A DNA stretch of 14,023 bases from positions 1 through 14,023 of the forward strand of contig DKEX01000091.1 of NCBI GenBank assembly GCA_002452295.1, in the 5' to 3' direction. Shown piece by piece: positions 1 to 7,035 of the stretch (the first letter of the stretch is position 1; each line of letters starts with the position of its first letter). Position numbers and translations under genes: made by a program. This DNA comes from Firmicutes bacterium UBA6811. GTDB lineage: Bacteria > Bacillota > SHA-98 > UBA4971. The notes below the pieces were generated by a model that worked only from the letters and a program-made list of their open reading frames with translations, ran no database searches and was not told where the DNA came from.

Positions 1-201
1 GCGGGCCTCGCCGCCGCCCTCGAAAGCGGCATCATAGGCCGCGACGAGACGGTGGTCGTCATCGCCACGGGCAACGGCCTCAAGGACATCGCCAACGCCG
101 AGCGGGCCGCGCCACCGCCCATAGAGGCTGGGCCGAGCATCGAGGACCTTCGCGAGAGGCTCGAGGCCCAGGCACAAGACCTACTTACACGGGGGGAATG
201 A
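1..201 (+). CDS. Threonine-synthase-like PLP enzyme, C-terminal end (partial, cut by left edge)
   Basis: Only the last 66 residues are in the window; the open frame runs in from the left edge and ends at TGA 199-201. The segment contains ESGIIGRDETVVVIATGNGLKD, written here as ESGIIGRDE plus TVVVIATGNGLKD, which matches the C-terminal signature of threonine synthase (usually VLTGHGLKDP). It is followed by a charged helical tail. Threonine synthase is a fold-type II PLP enzyme that makes threonine from O-phosphohomoserine. The stop overlaps the start of the regulator gene, so the two are probably co-transcribed. In E. coli, a different fold-type II PLP enzyme, the diaminopropionate ammonia-lyase YgeX, sits beside ygeW and ygeY. 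A catabolic lyase role here is therefore possible but is inference. The catalytic lysine and PLP-binding regions lie outside the window, so housekeeping threonine synthesis cannot be excluded. Confidence 0.72.
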   Translation, partial: AGLAAALESGIIGRDETVVVIATGNGLKDIANAERAAPPPIEAGPSIEDLRERLEAQAQDLLTRGE

Positions 202-740
202 CGTTGCTTGGCAGCAAGATACGCGAGAAGCGGAGGGAGCGGGGGAAAAGCTTGAGCGAGCTTGCGGCCCTCACGGGGCTTACCGCGAGCTTCTTGAGCC
301 AGGTCGAGAGGGATATGGCCGAGCCCTCCATAACCTCGCTGCGCAAGATCGCGGAAGCCCTCAACGTGCCCATATTCTATTTCCTTCTCAACTCGGATGG
401 TTACAGCCCCGTTGTGAGGAGGGACAGCCGCAAGGCCCTGAAGTTTCCCAGGTCTCACCTGGCGTTCGAGCTCCTGTCGCCCGACCTCAGCAGGCAGATG
501 GAGGTCATGATGGCGACGCTCGAGCCCGGCACGTCCACATGTGAGGAGCCGCTTGCGCACCCCGGAGAGGAATGCACCGTGGTGCTGCAGGGCGCGATGG
601 ACATTCGGATCGGCGATGAGTGCTACCACCTGGAGGAAGGTGACAGCATCTACTACTATTGCGCGATCCCACACAAGATCACGAGCGTCGGCGAGAAGGA
701 TCTCGTTTTCATCTCCGCCATCACGCCGCCGGCGTTTTGA
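198..740 (+). CDS. XRE-family regulator with C-terminal cupin sensor domain
   Basis: This is a 180-residue protein of two domains. Residues about 5-60 form an HTH_3/XRE DNA-binding domain, with the helix-turn-helix around SLSELAALTGLTASFLSQVE and the typical tail EPSITSLRKIAEALNVP. Residues about 105-178 form a small cupin with HPGEECTVVLQG and EGDSIYYYCAIPHK. This is the usual size and architecture of the PuuR/SutR type of one-component regulator, where the cupin senses a small metabolite. The ATG at 198 overlaps the preceding TGA by four bases, indicating translational coupling. Its place at the head of the catabolic block suggests that it controls the downstream genes in response to a pathway compound. 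Operator sites and ligand are not visible. The cupin shows only some of the usual metal-binding histidines, so metal binding is uncertain. Confidence 0.9.
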   Translation: MTLLGSKIREKRRERGKSLSELAALTGLTASFLSQVERDMAEPSITSLRKIAEALNVPIFYFLLNSDGYSPVVRRDSRKALKFPRSHLAFELLSPDLSRQMEVMMATLEPGTSTCEEPLAHPGEECTVVLQGAMDIRIGDECYHLEEGDSIYYYCAIPHKITSVGEKDLVFISAITPPAF

Positions 741-854
741 CGGGCTCAACCTGGACGGAAGTGAAAGACAAAGGGGCGAGCAGCGAAACCCGGGCCTGAC
801 CCACCGGAACGGGAGGAGGCCGGGGACCACGCATCCGGGGAAGGAGAGGGCAAG

Positions 855-1790
855 GTGCAGACCACGATCGTTGTGGCTCTTGGGGGCAACGCCATTCTGA
901 AGCCCGGCGAAAAGGGCACCGCCGCGCAGCAGATGGCCAACGTCGAGTCCACGTGCAGGAGCATCGTCCAGCTCATAAAGAGAGAGTACAGGGTGGTCAT
1001 CACCCACGGCAACGGGCCGCAGGTAGGGAACATCCTCATCCAGAACCACAGCGCGCGCGACATAGTCCCGGCGATGCCGCTCGACATCTGCGGCGCGGAG
1101 AGCCAGGGTCTCATCGGCTACATGATCCAACAGGCCATGCACAACGAGATCGCCCGCGAGGGCCTCCACGCTTCCGTGGTCACCGTCCTCACCCAGGTGG
1201 TCGTGGACGCATCCGGCCCGGCCTTCGCGAACCCCACGAAGCCCATAGGGCCGTTTTACACCGAGGAGGAAGCGCGCCGCTTCATGGTCGAGCGGGGCGA
1301 GGTCTGGAGGGAGGATGCAGGCCGTGGCTGGCGCAAGGTGGTGCCGTCGCCCTTTCCGGTGCAGATTTTCGAGAGGCGCGCCATCGAAAGCCTCCTCGAT
1401 GAGGGTGAGGTCGTCATCGCCGCCGGGGGCGGGGGCATCCCCGTCATCAGGGATGGTGACATGCTGCGCGGGGTCGAGGCGGTCATCGACAAGGACCTCG
1501 CCAGCGCCAAGCTGGCGGCGGACATCGGTGCCGACGTGTTGCTCATCCTGACAGATGTGGAGAAGGTGGCCATCAACTACCGCACGTCGTCGCAGGTGTT
1601 CCTCGACAGCATGACCATCGAGGAGGCCAGGCGCTACATGGCCGAAGGGCATTTCAAGGCGGGTAGCATGGGCCCGAAGGTGCAGGCGTCCATCAACTTC
1701 GCCTCGTCCGGCGGGCTTGCGATAATCGCATCCCTCGAGCGGTGCCTGGACGCTCTCGACGGCCGGAGCGGCACGAGGATTGCCAGGTAG
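855..1790 (+). CDS. arcC: Carbamate kinase (ArcC/YqeA-type)
   Basis: Carbamate kinase interconverts carbamoyl phosphate + ADP and carbamate + ATP. In fermentative pathways it conserves energy by making ATP. The 311 residues match the family length. Motifs in order: VVALGGNA (about 6-13), THGNGPQVGN (50-59), ANPTKPIGPFY (125-135), the glycine-rich AAGGGGIPV (189-197), DKD (212-214), LTDVEKV (232-238) and AGSMGPKVQA (269-278). All are typical of the amino-acid-kinase fold carbamate kinases. The GTG start has an AAGGAG site at 841-846, eight bases upstream. The E. coli counterpart within the purine-degradation region is yqeA. With a YgeW-type carbamoyltransferase three genes downstream, the likely job is ATP formation from carbamoyl phosphate released during nitrogen-compound breakdown. 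No arginine deiminase gene is in the window, so an arginine deiminase pathway role is not supported. Confidence 0.95.
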   Translation: MQTTIVVALGGNAILKPGEKGTAAQQMANVESTCRSIVQLIKREYRVVITHGNGPQVGNILIQNHSARDIVPAMPLDICGAESQGLIGYMIQQAMHNEIAREGLHASVVTVLTQVVVDASGPAFANPTKPIGPFYTEEEARRFMVERGEVWREDAGRGWRKVVPSPFPVQIFERRAIESLLDEGEVVIAAGGGGIPVIRDGDMLRGVEAVIDKDLASAKLAADIGADVLLILTDVEKVAINYRTSSQVFLDSMTIEEARRYMAEGHFKAGSMGPKVQASINFASSGGLAIIASLERCLDALDGRSGTRIAR

Positions 1791-1871
1791 CGCACGAGGA
1801 CGAACGAGACGCGGCAGCGACGCGGCGGAACGGGCCAGGGGGGCGCCGCCGCGAGGTTAGGCCGTGGGGTC

Positions 1872-1880
1872 AGGGAGGTG
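1872..1880 (+). promoter_or_regulatory. Ribosome binding site deciding the amidohydrolase start
   Basis: AGGGAGGTG lies 10 bases before GTG 1891. An in-frame GTG at 1864 lies upstream of this site and would add nine residues that do not fit the family. The site therefore favours translation from 1891, where the protein begins MDFLITGG, the usual amino end of the family. Confidence 0.7.
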
Positions 1881-1890
1881 CGGTGCAGTC

Positions 1891-3276
1891 GTGGACTTCC
1901 TCATCACAGGAGGACTTGTGGTAACAGAGGACAGAGAGTTCCGGGCGGACGTCGCCGTGGACGGGGAGAAGATCGTCTCCGTCGGCGGGGGCCTTCCCAG
2001 GACGCCCGAGGCCGTGGTGCTCGATGCGTCTGGCAAGTACGTGCTCCCCGGCGTCATAGACGCGCACACCCATTTCGCCCTCCGTTCCCGCGGGACGGTC
2101 ACCGCAGACGGTTTCGCCTCCGGCACGCGCTCCGCGGCATGCGGCGGCGTCACGACCGTGATCGACTTCGCGGATCAGCTTCCCGGGATGTCCATGGCGC
2201 GGTCAGCCCGGGCGCGCATCGAGGAGGCGGCACCCGGCGCCTCGGTGGACTTCGCCCTGCACATGACGGTCACGAGGGTGCCGGAGGACCTTGCGGGCGA
2301 GATGGCAGCCCTCGGCAGGATGGGCGTGGGGGCCGTCAAGCTCTTCACCACCTACAGGGCGGCGGGCTACCTTCTCGAGGACGACGATTTCCTGGCTGTG
2401 GCGGAGGCCGCGAACGGCGCCGGGCTTCTCGTCACGGTCCACGCTGAGGACAACGACACGGTGGAGCGGTTCGAGGCCGCGCTCCGGGAGCATGGGAGGA
2501 CGTCTCCGTCGCAGCACGCCGAGTCGCGGCCGTCCGAGGCTGAGGCTATCGCCATCAAAAAGGTGGCGGCGCATCTCGGAAGGCTCGGCATCCCCGTCTA
2601 CTTCGTGCACGTCTCTAGCGGCGCAGGGCTTGATGCGGCCCGCGAGGCAAGGCGGATGGGCTGCACGGTCTACGCGGAGACCTGCCCCCATTATCTCCTG
2701 CTGACTCAGGACGAGTACTCAGGGGATAGGGCGCGTGAATTCATCATGACACCGCCCCTCCGAACGGCGGCGGACGCAGCGGCGTTGTGGGACGCCGTGC
2801 TCGGAGGCGAGATCGATGTCATCGCCACCGACCACTGCGCCTTCACGCGGGAGCAGAAGGCCCTCGGTGAGACGTGCTTCGACGTCCTACCAGGAATTCC
2901 TGGGGTCGAGACGCTGCTTCCGCTCGTTCATCAAGAGGGAGTGGTGCGGCGGGGCATGGCACTCCCGGACATGGTGAGGGTGCTCTCGCACAATCCGGCG
3001 AGGCTGTTCGGGCTCTATCCCCGCAAAGGGACCATCGCTCCAGGCGCTGACGCTGACATAGTCATCTTCGACCCGGGGTGCTCGCGGACGATCCCCGGAG
3101 CCAGCCTGCACTCGAACGCAGGGTACACGCCGTACGGGGGGATGAAAGTGCAGGGTTGGCCGATGACGGTGATGGTCCGAGGCAGGGTCGTGCTCGCGGG
3201 TGACCAGTTCGTGGGCGGTCCAGGATGGGGGAGGTTCGTTGCGTCCACGCCGGGCCTGGCGGCGGGCGACGGGTAA
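1891..3276 (+). CDS. hydA: Dihydropyrimidinase / D-hydantoinase-type amidohydrolase (HyuA-like)
   Basis: This is a binuclear-metal amidohydrolase of 461 residues, the usual dihydropyrimidinase/hydantoinase length. Family members hydrolyse cyclic amides such as 5,6-dihydrouracil or hydantoins to N-carbamoyl amino acids. Visible metal-site elements are DAHTHF (H59, H61), VGAVKLFTTY (K150, the lysine expected to be carboxylated, with Y155 nearby), VHAEDND (H184), YFVHVSS (H240) and IATDHCAF (D314). ETCPHYLLL and MTPPLRT are also typical. The C-terminus returns to the small beta domain (GADADIVIFDP, MVRGRVVL). E. coli has a related gene, hyuA, next to ygeY. Because a PreA dihydropyrimidine dehydrogenase is encoded in the same array, dihydropyrimidine ring opening is a reasonable guess. 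Allantoinase-like or other cyclic ureide activity is also possible. Substrate choice cannot be read from the sequence. Confidence 0.9.
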   Translation: MDFLITGGLVVTEDREFRADVAVDGEKIVSVGGGLPRTPEAVVLDASGKYVLPGVIDAHTHFALRSRGTVTADGFASGTRSAACGGVTTVIDFADQLPGMSMARSARARIEEAAPGASVDFALHMTVTRVPEDLAGEMAALGRMGVGAVKLFTTYRAAGYLLEDDDFLAVAEAANGAGLLVTVHAEDNDTVERFEAALREHGRTSPSQHAESRPSEAEAIAIKKVAAHLGRLGIPVYFVHVSSGAGLDAAREARRMGCTVYAETCPHYLLLTQDEYSGDRAREFIMTPPLRTAADAAALWDAVLGGEIDVIATDHCAFTREQKALGETCFDVLPGIPGVETLLPLVHQEGVVRRGMALPDMVRVLSHNPARLFGLYPRKGTIAPGADADIVIFDPGCSRTIPGASLHSNAGYTPYGGMKVQGWPMTVMVRGRVVLAGDQFVGGPGWGRFVASTPGLAAGDG

Positions 3277-3337
3277 CGGGTGACGGGCTGAACGAGACTC
3301 GAGACTCTGATAGCGGTCAATTGAGGGAGGGAGAGAC

Positions 3338-4552
3338 TTGAGCTTCGACAGGGAACAGGTGGCGGATATCGCACGAGGGGTGGAGCGTTACACTGACAAC
3401 ATCATCGCCTTCCTTCGCGACCTCATTGCCATACCGAGCACGAGCACGCGTGAGGGAGACTGCATCCGCCGAATCCGCGACGAGATGCAGAAAGTCGGGT
3501 TTGATGACGTGAGGATAGACGCCATCGGCAACGTCATCGGCACCATTGGCACGGGGCGCCGCAGGATCCTGTACGACTCCCACATCGACACCGTGGGCGT
3601 GGGTGACCGCGCCGCGTGGAAGTGGGACCCGCTCCAGGGCAAGCTCGAGAACGGGATCGTATACGGGCGCGGAGCATCCGACAACAAGGCCGCCATCGCG
3701 TGCATGGTGTGGGGCGCCCGCGCCATGCGTGACCTCGGCCTGCTTCCCGACGACGCCACCCTTTACGTCGCAGGGATAGTGCAGGAGGAGGACTGCGACG
3801 GGTGGGCTGTCCACGAGATGATCACCACCCAGGGCGTGCGGCCCGAGTGCGTGGTGCTGGGGGAGTGCACGAACCTGCAGATAAACAGGGGCCATCGCGG
3901 GCGCTGCGAGATCAGGGTGACCACGAAGGGGGTGTCCTGCCACGCAAGCGCCCCCGAGCGCGGGGTGAACGCCATCTGCAAAATGATGCCCATAGTGGCG
4001 GGTATTGAGGAGCTCAATGGCAGGCTCAAGGACGACCCGTTCCTCGGTCGCGGGACCATCGCGGTCACGTCCATCGAGTGCAAGGCCGGCTCGCTCAACG
4101 TCGTCCCCGATGAGTGCACCATCTACGTCGACAGGCGGATGACGGTGGGCGAGACCACCGAGTCTTCCATCGAGGAGATCCGGTCGCTTCCCGGCGCCGA
4201 GGGCGCAGAGGTGAGCCTTCTCACTTACGATTCGCCGAGCTACACAGGATATCGGCCGAAGTGGGAGAAGTATTTCCCCACGTGGGTCCTGGAGGAAGAC
4301 CACCCCCTGGTGCAGGCCGGGGTGAGGTGCGGCGAGAGGCTCTTTGGCGGAAGGCCCCGGACGAGCAAGTGGGTGTTCTCGACCGACGGCACGGCCACCA
4401 TGGGCAGGCTGGGCATCCCGACCATCGGGTTCGGCCCGGGCGAGGAGCGGCACTCCCACTCCGTGGACGACCAGGTGAGCGTGGAGCACCTTACGAAATC
4501 CGCCATGTTCTACGCGTTGTTCCCGATGGTATACTGTGAGGAAACCAGGTAG
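3338..4552 (+). CDS. ygeY: YgeY-type M20 zinc hydrolase (selenium-metabolism-linked family)
   Basis: This is a 404-residue M20/ArgE/DapE-like metallohydrolase. Metal and catalytic residues are visible in order: H82 in YDSHIDTV, D115 in YGRGASDNK, the pair E150-E151 in GIVQEEDCDG, E176 in VVLGECTN and a C-terminal histidine in ERHSHSVDD (about 371-377). A dimerisation insert spans roughly residues 185-300. The sequence pattern and neighbours point to the YgeY family, found with ygeW and molybdenum-hydroxylase genes in E. coli and many Firmicutes. M20 enzymes cleave N-acyl, N-carbamoyl or peptide bonds, so a deacylase or decarbamoylase step on an open-chain product of the upstream amidohydrolase fits. 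Its exact substrate is not visible. It uses a TTG start preceded by GGGAGG at 3325-3330, seven bases upstream; no better in-frame start is evident. Confidence 0.9.
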   Translation: MSFDREQVADIARGVERYTDNIIAFLRDLIAIPSTSTREGDCIRRIRDEMQKVGFDDVRIDAIGNVIGTIGTGRRRILYDSHIDTVGVGDRAAWKWDPLQGKLENGIVYGRGASDNKAAIACMVWGARAMRDLGLLPDDATLYVAGIVQEEDCDGWAVHEMITTQGVRPECVVLGECTNLQINRGHRGRCEIRVTTKGVSCHASAPERGVNAICKMMPIVAGIEELNGRLKDDPFLGRGTIAVTSIECKAGSLNVVPDECTIYVDRRMTVGETTESSIEEIRSLPGAEGAEVSLLTYDSPSYTGYRPKWEKYFPTWVLEEDHPLVQAGVRCGERLFGGRPRTSKWVFSTDGTATMGRLGIPTIGFGPGEERHSHSVDDQVSVEHLTKSAMFYALFPMVYCEETR

Positions 4553-4576
4553 AGAGGGCAAGAGGAGGAAGAGACG

Positions 4577-5566
4577 ATGCACTCGCTTCTGCGCGGCAAG
4601 CACTTCATCACGACCCAGGAGTGGTCCCGGGAGGAGCTTGACATGGCCCTCGACGTGGCGTGGGACCTCAAGAAGCTCTTCGCGCTGGGGGTGGCGCACC
4701 GCTACCTGCAGGACAGGACCCTTTTCATGATGTTCTTCGAGCAGTCTACAAGGACGCGGAACTCGTTCGAGGCCGGCATGACCCAGCTCGGCGGGCACGC
4801 TCACGACCTCACCCCGGACAAACTGCAGATAAGCCACGGCGAGGCCGCCAAGGACACCGCGATGGTGCTGAGCAGGTACGGGCACGGCATCGCCATCAGG
4901 AACTGCTTCTTCGGGATCGGCAACAGGTACATACGCGAGGTCGCGAAATGGTCGAGCGTGCCCGTGTTCAACATGCAGTGCGACATCTACCACCCGTGCC
5001 AGGCGCTCGGCGACCTCATGACGATAAAGGAGAGGTTCTCGAACGAGCTTCGCGGGCGCAAGTTCGTAATCTCTTGGGCATACGCCCCAAGCTACATGAA
5101 GCCCATGTCTGTGCCGCAGTCGCTCATTCTCCTCATGACGAGGTTCGGGATGGACGTGACCCTGGCTCATCCGCCCGAGTTCAAGCTGATGCCCGGGATA
5201 CTGAAACAGGCCGAGGAGAACGCCCGGCAGGCGGGGGTCAGGTTCGAGGTGGTCCACGACATGGACGCCGCCTTCGAGGGGGCGCACGTGGTGTATCCGA
5301 AGAGCTGGGGCGCGCTCATGACCACGCAGGACAAGGACGAGTCCATGGCCATTGCGAAGAAATACGCGGACTGGATATGCGACGAGAGGCGCATGAAGCT
5401 GGCGGCGCTGGACTCCATCTACATGCACTGCCTGCCTGCCGACCGCGGCTGCGAGGTCACCGACGAGGTGATCGACGGGCCGCACTCGGTGGTGTTCGAC
5501 GAGGCCGAGAACAGGCTGCACGTGGAGAAAGCGCTCATGGCACTCTGCATGGGCGGGCGGCCGTAA
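4577..5566 (+). CDS. ygeW: Knotted carbamoyltransferase YgeW-type
   Basis: This 329-residue protein belongs to the aspartate/ornithine carbamoyltransferase superfamily. The carbamoyl-phosphate-binding signature is FEQSTRTRNSFE (STRTR at 57-61). HPCQALGDL (139-147) and MHCLPADRG (283-291) are the other core motifs. The second-domain sequence (FVISWAYAPSYMKPMSVPQS and KSWGAL) differs from ornithine and aspartate enzymes and matches the YgeW type, whose true amino-group substrate is unsettled. AGGAGG at 4563-4568 precedes the ATG by eight bases. The gene follows ygeY by only 24 bases, so the two are likely co-transcribed, as in the E. coli region. Run catabolically, the enzyme would release carbamoyl phosphate for the carbamate kinase encoded upstream. 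The direction of the reaction is inferred from context. Confidence 0.9.
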   Translation: MHSLLRGKHFITTQEWSREELDMALDVAWDLKKLFALGVAHRYLQDRTLFMMFFEQSTRTRNSFEAGMTQLGGHAHDLTPDKLQISHGEAAKDTAMVLSRYGHGIAIRNCFFGIGNRYIREVAKWSSVPVFNMQCDIYHPCQALGDLMTIKERFSNELRGRKFVISWAYAPSYMKPMSVPQSLILLMTRFGMDVTLAHPPEFKLMPGILKQAEENARQAGVRFEVVHDMDAAFEGAHVVYPKSWGALMTTQDKDESMAIAKKYADWICDERRMKLAALDSIYMHCLPADRGCEVTDEVIDGPHSVVFDEAENRLHVEKALMALCMGGRP

Positions 5567-5595
5567 GGGGGGTGCAGAAGGGTTGGTGATTTCGA

Positions 5596-6186
5596 GTGAG
5601 CGAATCCCGTAGTCCCGGGAGCGCGCGAGAGAGCGCGGCGGGTGACTCCGGGCCGAGAGCGACGTTTAGCGTGAGCATGTCGGTGGACGGCCGAACCGTG
5701 CGGGCCGAGGTCCCTGCGACGCGCACCTTGCTCGAGTTCCTCCGTGAGGACCTTGGCCTCACCGGCACGAAAGAAGGCTGCGGCAAGGGCGAGTGCGGAG
5801 CGTGCACGGTGCTCCTCGACGGAAAGCCCGTGAACTCGTGCCTGGTGCTGGCTTACCAGGCCGACGGGCGAGAGGTGCTGACCATCGAGGGTCTGGAACG
5901 CGACGGCAGACTTCACCCGATCCAGGAGGCGTTCGTGACGGAGGGCGCGGTGCAGTGCGGGTTCTGCACGCCGGGGATGATCATGTCCGCCCGGGCCCTG
6001 CTCGGTGTGAATCCGTCCCCGACGCGGGACGAGATCCGGCGGGCGATATCGGGAAACCTGTGCAGATGCACCGGTTATGCGAAGATAATCAAGGCCATCG
6101 AGGCAGCGGCGGCGAGGCTCAAGGTAGCAGGCTCGGATGGCAGGGCCGGGGCGGCCGGCACCGGCACGACGGGTGCCGCCGGATGA
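5596..6186 (+). CDS. xdhC: Molybdenum hydroxylase 2Fe-2S subunit (XdhC/CoxS-like)
   Basis: The small iron-sulfur subunit of xanthine-dehydrogenase-family enzymes passes electrons from the Mo centre to FAD. The plant-type 2Fe-2S site is GCGKGECGAC followed by C82 (C62, C67, C70, C82). The second, all-helical 2Fe-2S site is formed by C121, C124, C156 and C158 in QCGFCTPGM and NLCRCTGY. The conserved domain begins only near residue 23. The GTG at 5596 has a weak Shine-Dalgarno site, so translation could instead begin at an in-frame GTG or ATG around 5671-5677. The last 20 residues are a Gly/Ala/Thr-rich tail. The stop overlaps the next start by four bases (ATGA). Its partner FAD and Mo subunits lie about 6 kb downstream. 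The name xdhC follows the E. coli convention; the substrate need not be xanthine. Confidence 0.9.
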   Translation: MSESRSPGSARESAAGDSGPRATFSVSMSVDGRTVRAEVPATRTLLEFLREDLGLTGTKEGCGKGECGACTVLLDGKPVNSCLVLAYQADGREVLTIEGLERDGRLHPIQEAFVTEGAVQCGFCTPGMIMSARALLGVNPSPTRDEIRRAISGNLCRCTGYAKIIKAIEAAAARLKVAGSDGRAGAAGTGTTGAAG

Positions 6187-6827
6187 TAACCGCCGTCATT
6201 CTCGCAGCAGGCGAATCGCGCAGGATGGGCCGGCTGAAGCAGGTCCTTTCATGGGGCGACCGGACGGTGGTGGAGGCGGCGGTCGACGCGGCCCTCGGCG
6301 CGCCGGAGGTGGACGTGGTCGTGGCGGTGCTGGGGCACGAGGCCGAGACGGTGGAGGCGGCGCTTGAGTCGCGCACGCGCCCGCGGATGCGCATCGCCAT
6401 AAACCCCGACTACCCGCTGGGGATGCTGTCATCTGTCAAGGCCGGGGTGAAGGCGCTGGGGGCAAGGGTTGAAGCCTTTCTCGTGACTCCGGCGGACCAG
6501 CCCGCTATCCGCTCCGAGGACTATAGCCTGGTCGTGGAGGCGTACAGGCGCGCCCAGCCGCCCGTCGACATCGTCGTCCCGACCTTCGGCGGGAAGGGAG
6601 GGCACCCGACGCTTTTCGCCGGGGCCCTCAGACAGGAGGTTCTGGAGCTACCGTATAGCGGGCAGGGGCTTCGGGACATCGTGAAGAGACACGAGAGCCG
6701 GGTTGCCCGGGTGGAAATGGGCGAGCGGGCGGTGGTCGAGGATCTGGATACGATCGAAGAGTACACGCGAGCGCTTGAGAGCATGCACCTGGACCGGGCG
6801 CGGCACGGAGAGAGGACCCGATCATGA
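6183..6827 (+). CDS. mocA: MocA/YgfJ-type molybdenum cofactor nucleotidyltransferase
   Basis: This is a 214-residue MobA-like NTP transferase. The N-terminal nucleotide-binding loop is VILAAGESRRMG followed by K19. VTPADQPAIR (101-110) supplies the metal-binding aspartate, and GGKGGHPTLF (137-145) and DLDT (187-190) follow as in the MocA/YgfJ family. These enzymes add CMP to molybdopterin to form the cytosine-dinucleotide cofactor used by many molybdenum hydroxylases. The E. coli homologues MocA/YgfJ serve xanthine-dehydrogenase-family enzymes. The start overlaps the 2Fe-2S subunit stop by four bases, so its output is tied to that hydroxylase. A much longer frame reading into it from 5793 is not the gene: it crosses the Fe-S gene out of frame, and the family sequence starts exactly at MITAVILAAG. 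Confidence 0.92.
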   Translation: MITAVILAAGESRRMGRLKQVLSWGDRTVVEAAVDAALGAPEVDVVVAVLGHEAETVEAALESRTRPRMRIAINPDYPLGMLSSVKAGVKALGARVEAFLVTPADQPAIRSEDYSLVVEAYRRAQPPVDIVVPTFGGKGGHPTLFAGALRQEVLELPYSGQGLRDIVKRHESRVARVEMGERAVVEDLDTIEEYTRALESMHLDRARHGERTRS

Positions 6828-6901
6828 GCAGCGGCCGTGGCTCACATGGAGAGGTGGCGGCATCGAACGCCGGATTTCGGGGATGCACGCCGCAAGTGTG
6901 C

Positions 6902-6979
6902 CCTCCCCGGAGTGCAACACCGCCAACCCCCTGGAAAAGCGGTGGTGATTTCCGAGCCTGCACTTAGCCAGGTGGGAGG
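6902..6979 (+). promoter_or_regulatory. Nested inverted repeats in the leader of the XdhC-family gene (candidate structured RNA)
   Basis: Three perfect 6-base complementary pairs nest inside one another. The outer is CCTCCC (6902-6907) with GGGAGG (6974-6979). The middle is AGTGCA (6911-6916) with TGCACT (6959-6964). The inner is CACCGC (6918-6923) with GCGGTG (6939-6944). A smaller hairpin, GCATC (6860-6864) with GATGC (6882-6886), has CCG/CGG inside it and lies just upstream. The stretch sits in the 208-base gap between mocA and the XdhC-family gene. It could be a regulatory leader, perhaps for a molybdenum-enzyme ligand, but I cannot match it to a known riboswitch consensus, and high GC raises chance pairing. 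Confidence 0.4.
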
Positions 6980-7020
6980 AGCCATGGTCAGCTAACAACC
7001 TGGTGCCTGCATCGGACGAA

Positions 7021-7029
7021 GGGAGGGGG
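7021..7029 (+). promoter_or_regulatory. Ribosome binding site deciding the XdhC-family start
   Basis: The purine run GGGAGGGGG is followed six bases later by GTG 7036. An earlier in-frame GTG at 7003 has its nearest upstream site (GGGAGG, 6974-6979) 23 bases away, too far for normal initiation. The start at 7036 is therefore preferred. Confidence 0.65.
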
Positions 7030-7035
7030 CTTGCA

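Noticed and set aside
737..766. Possible sigma-70 promoter (TTGACG at 737-742) before the carbamate kinase gene
   Set aside because: No acceptable -10 hexamer lies 16-18 bases downstream, and the TTGACG includes the end of the regulator gene; the match is likely chance.
3317..5521. A 734-codon open frame on the - strand opposite the ygeY and ygeW genes
   Set aside because: It is antisense to two genes with full family motifs, its His/Arg/Val-rich sequence has no recognisable domain, and such long mirror frames are common in high-GC DNA.
5793..6182. Frame running into mocA from upstream
   Set aside because: It crosses the 2Fe-2S subunit gene out of frame and is Arg/Gly/His-rich; the MocA family sequence starts exactly at ATG 6183.
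6824..6967. A 47-codon open frame starting with an ATGA overlap with mocA
   Set aside because: It has no Shine-Dalgarno site of note and a low-complexity Pro/Gly/Ser sequence, and it overlaps the nested inverted repeats; a non-coding leader is more likely.
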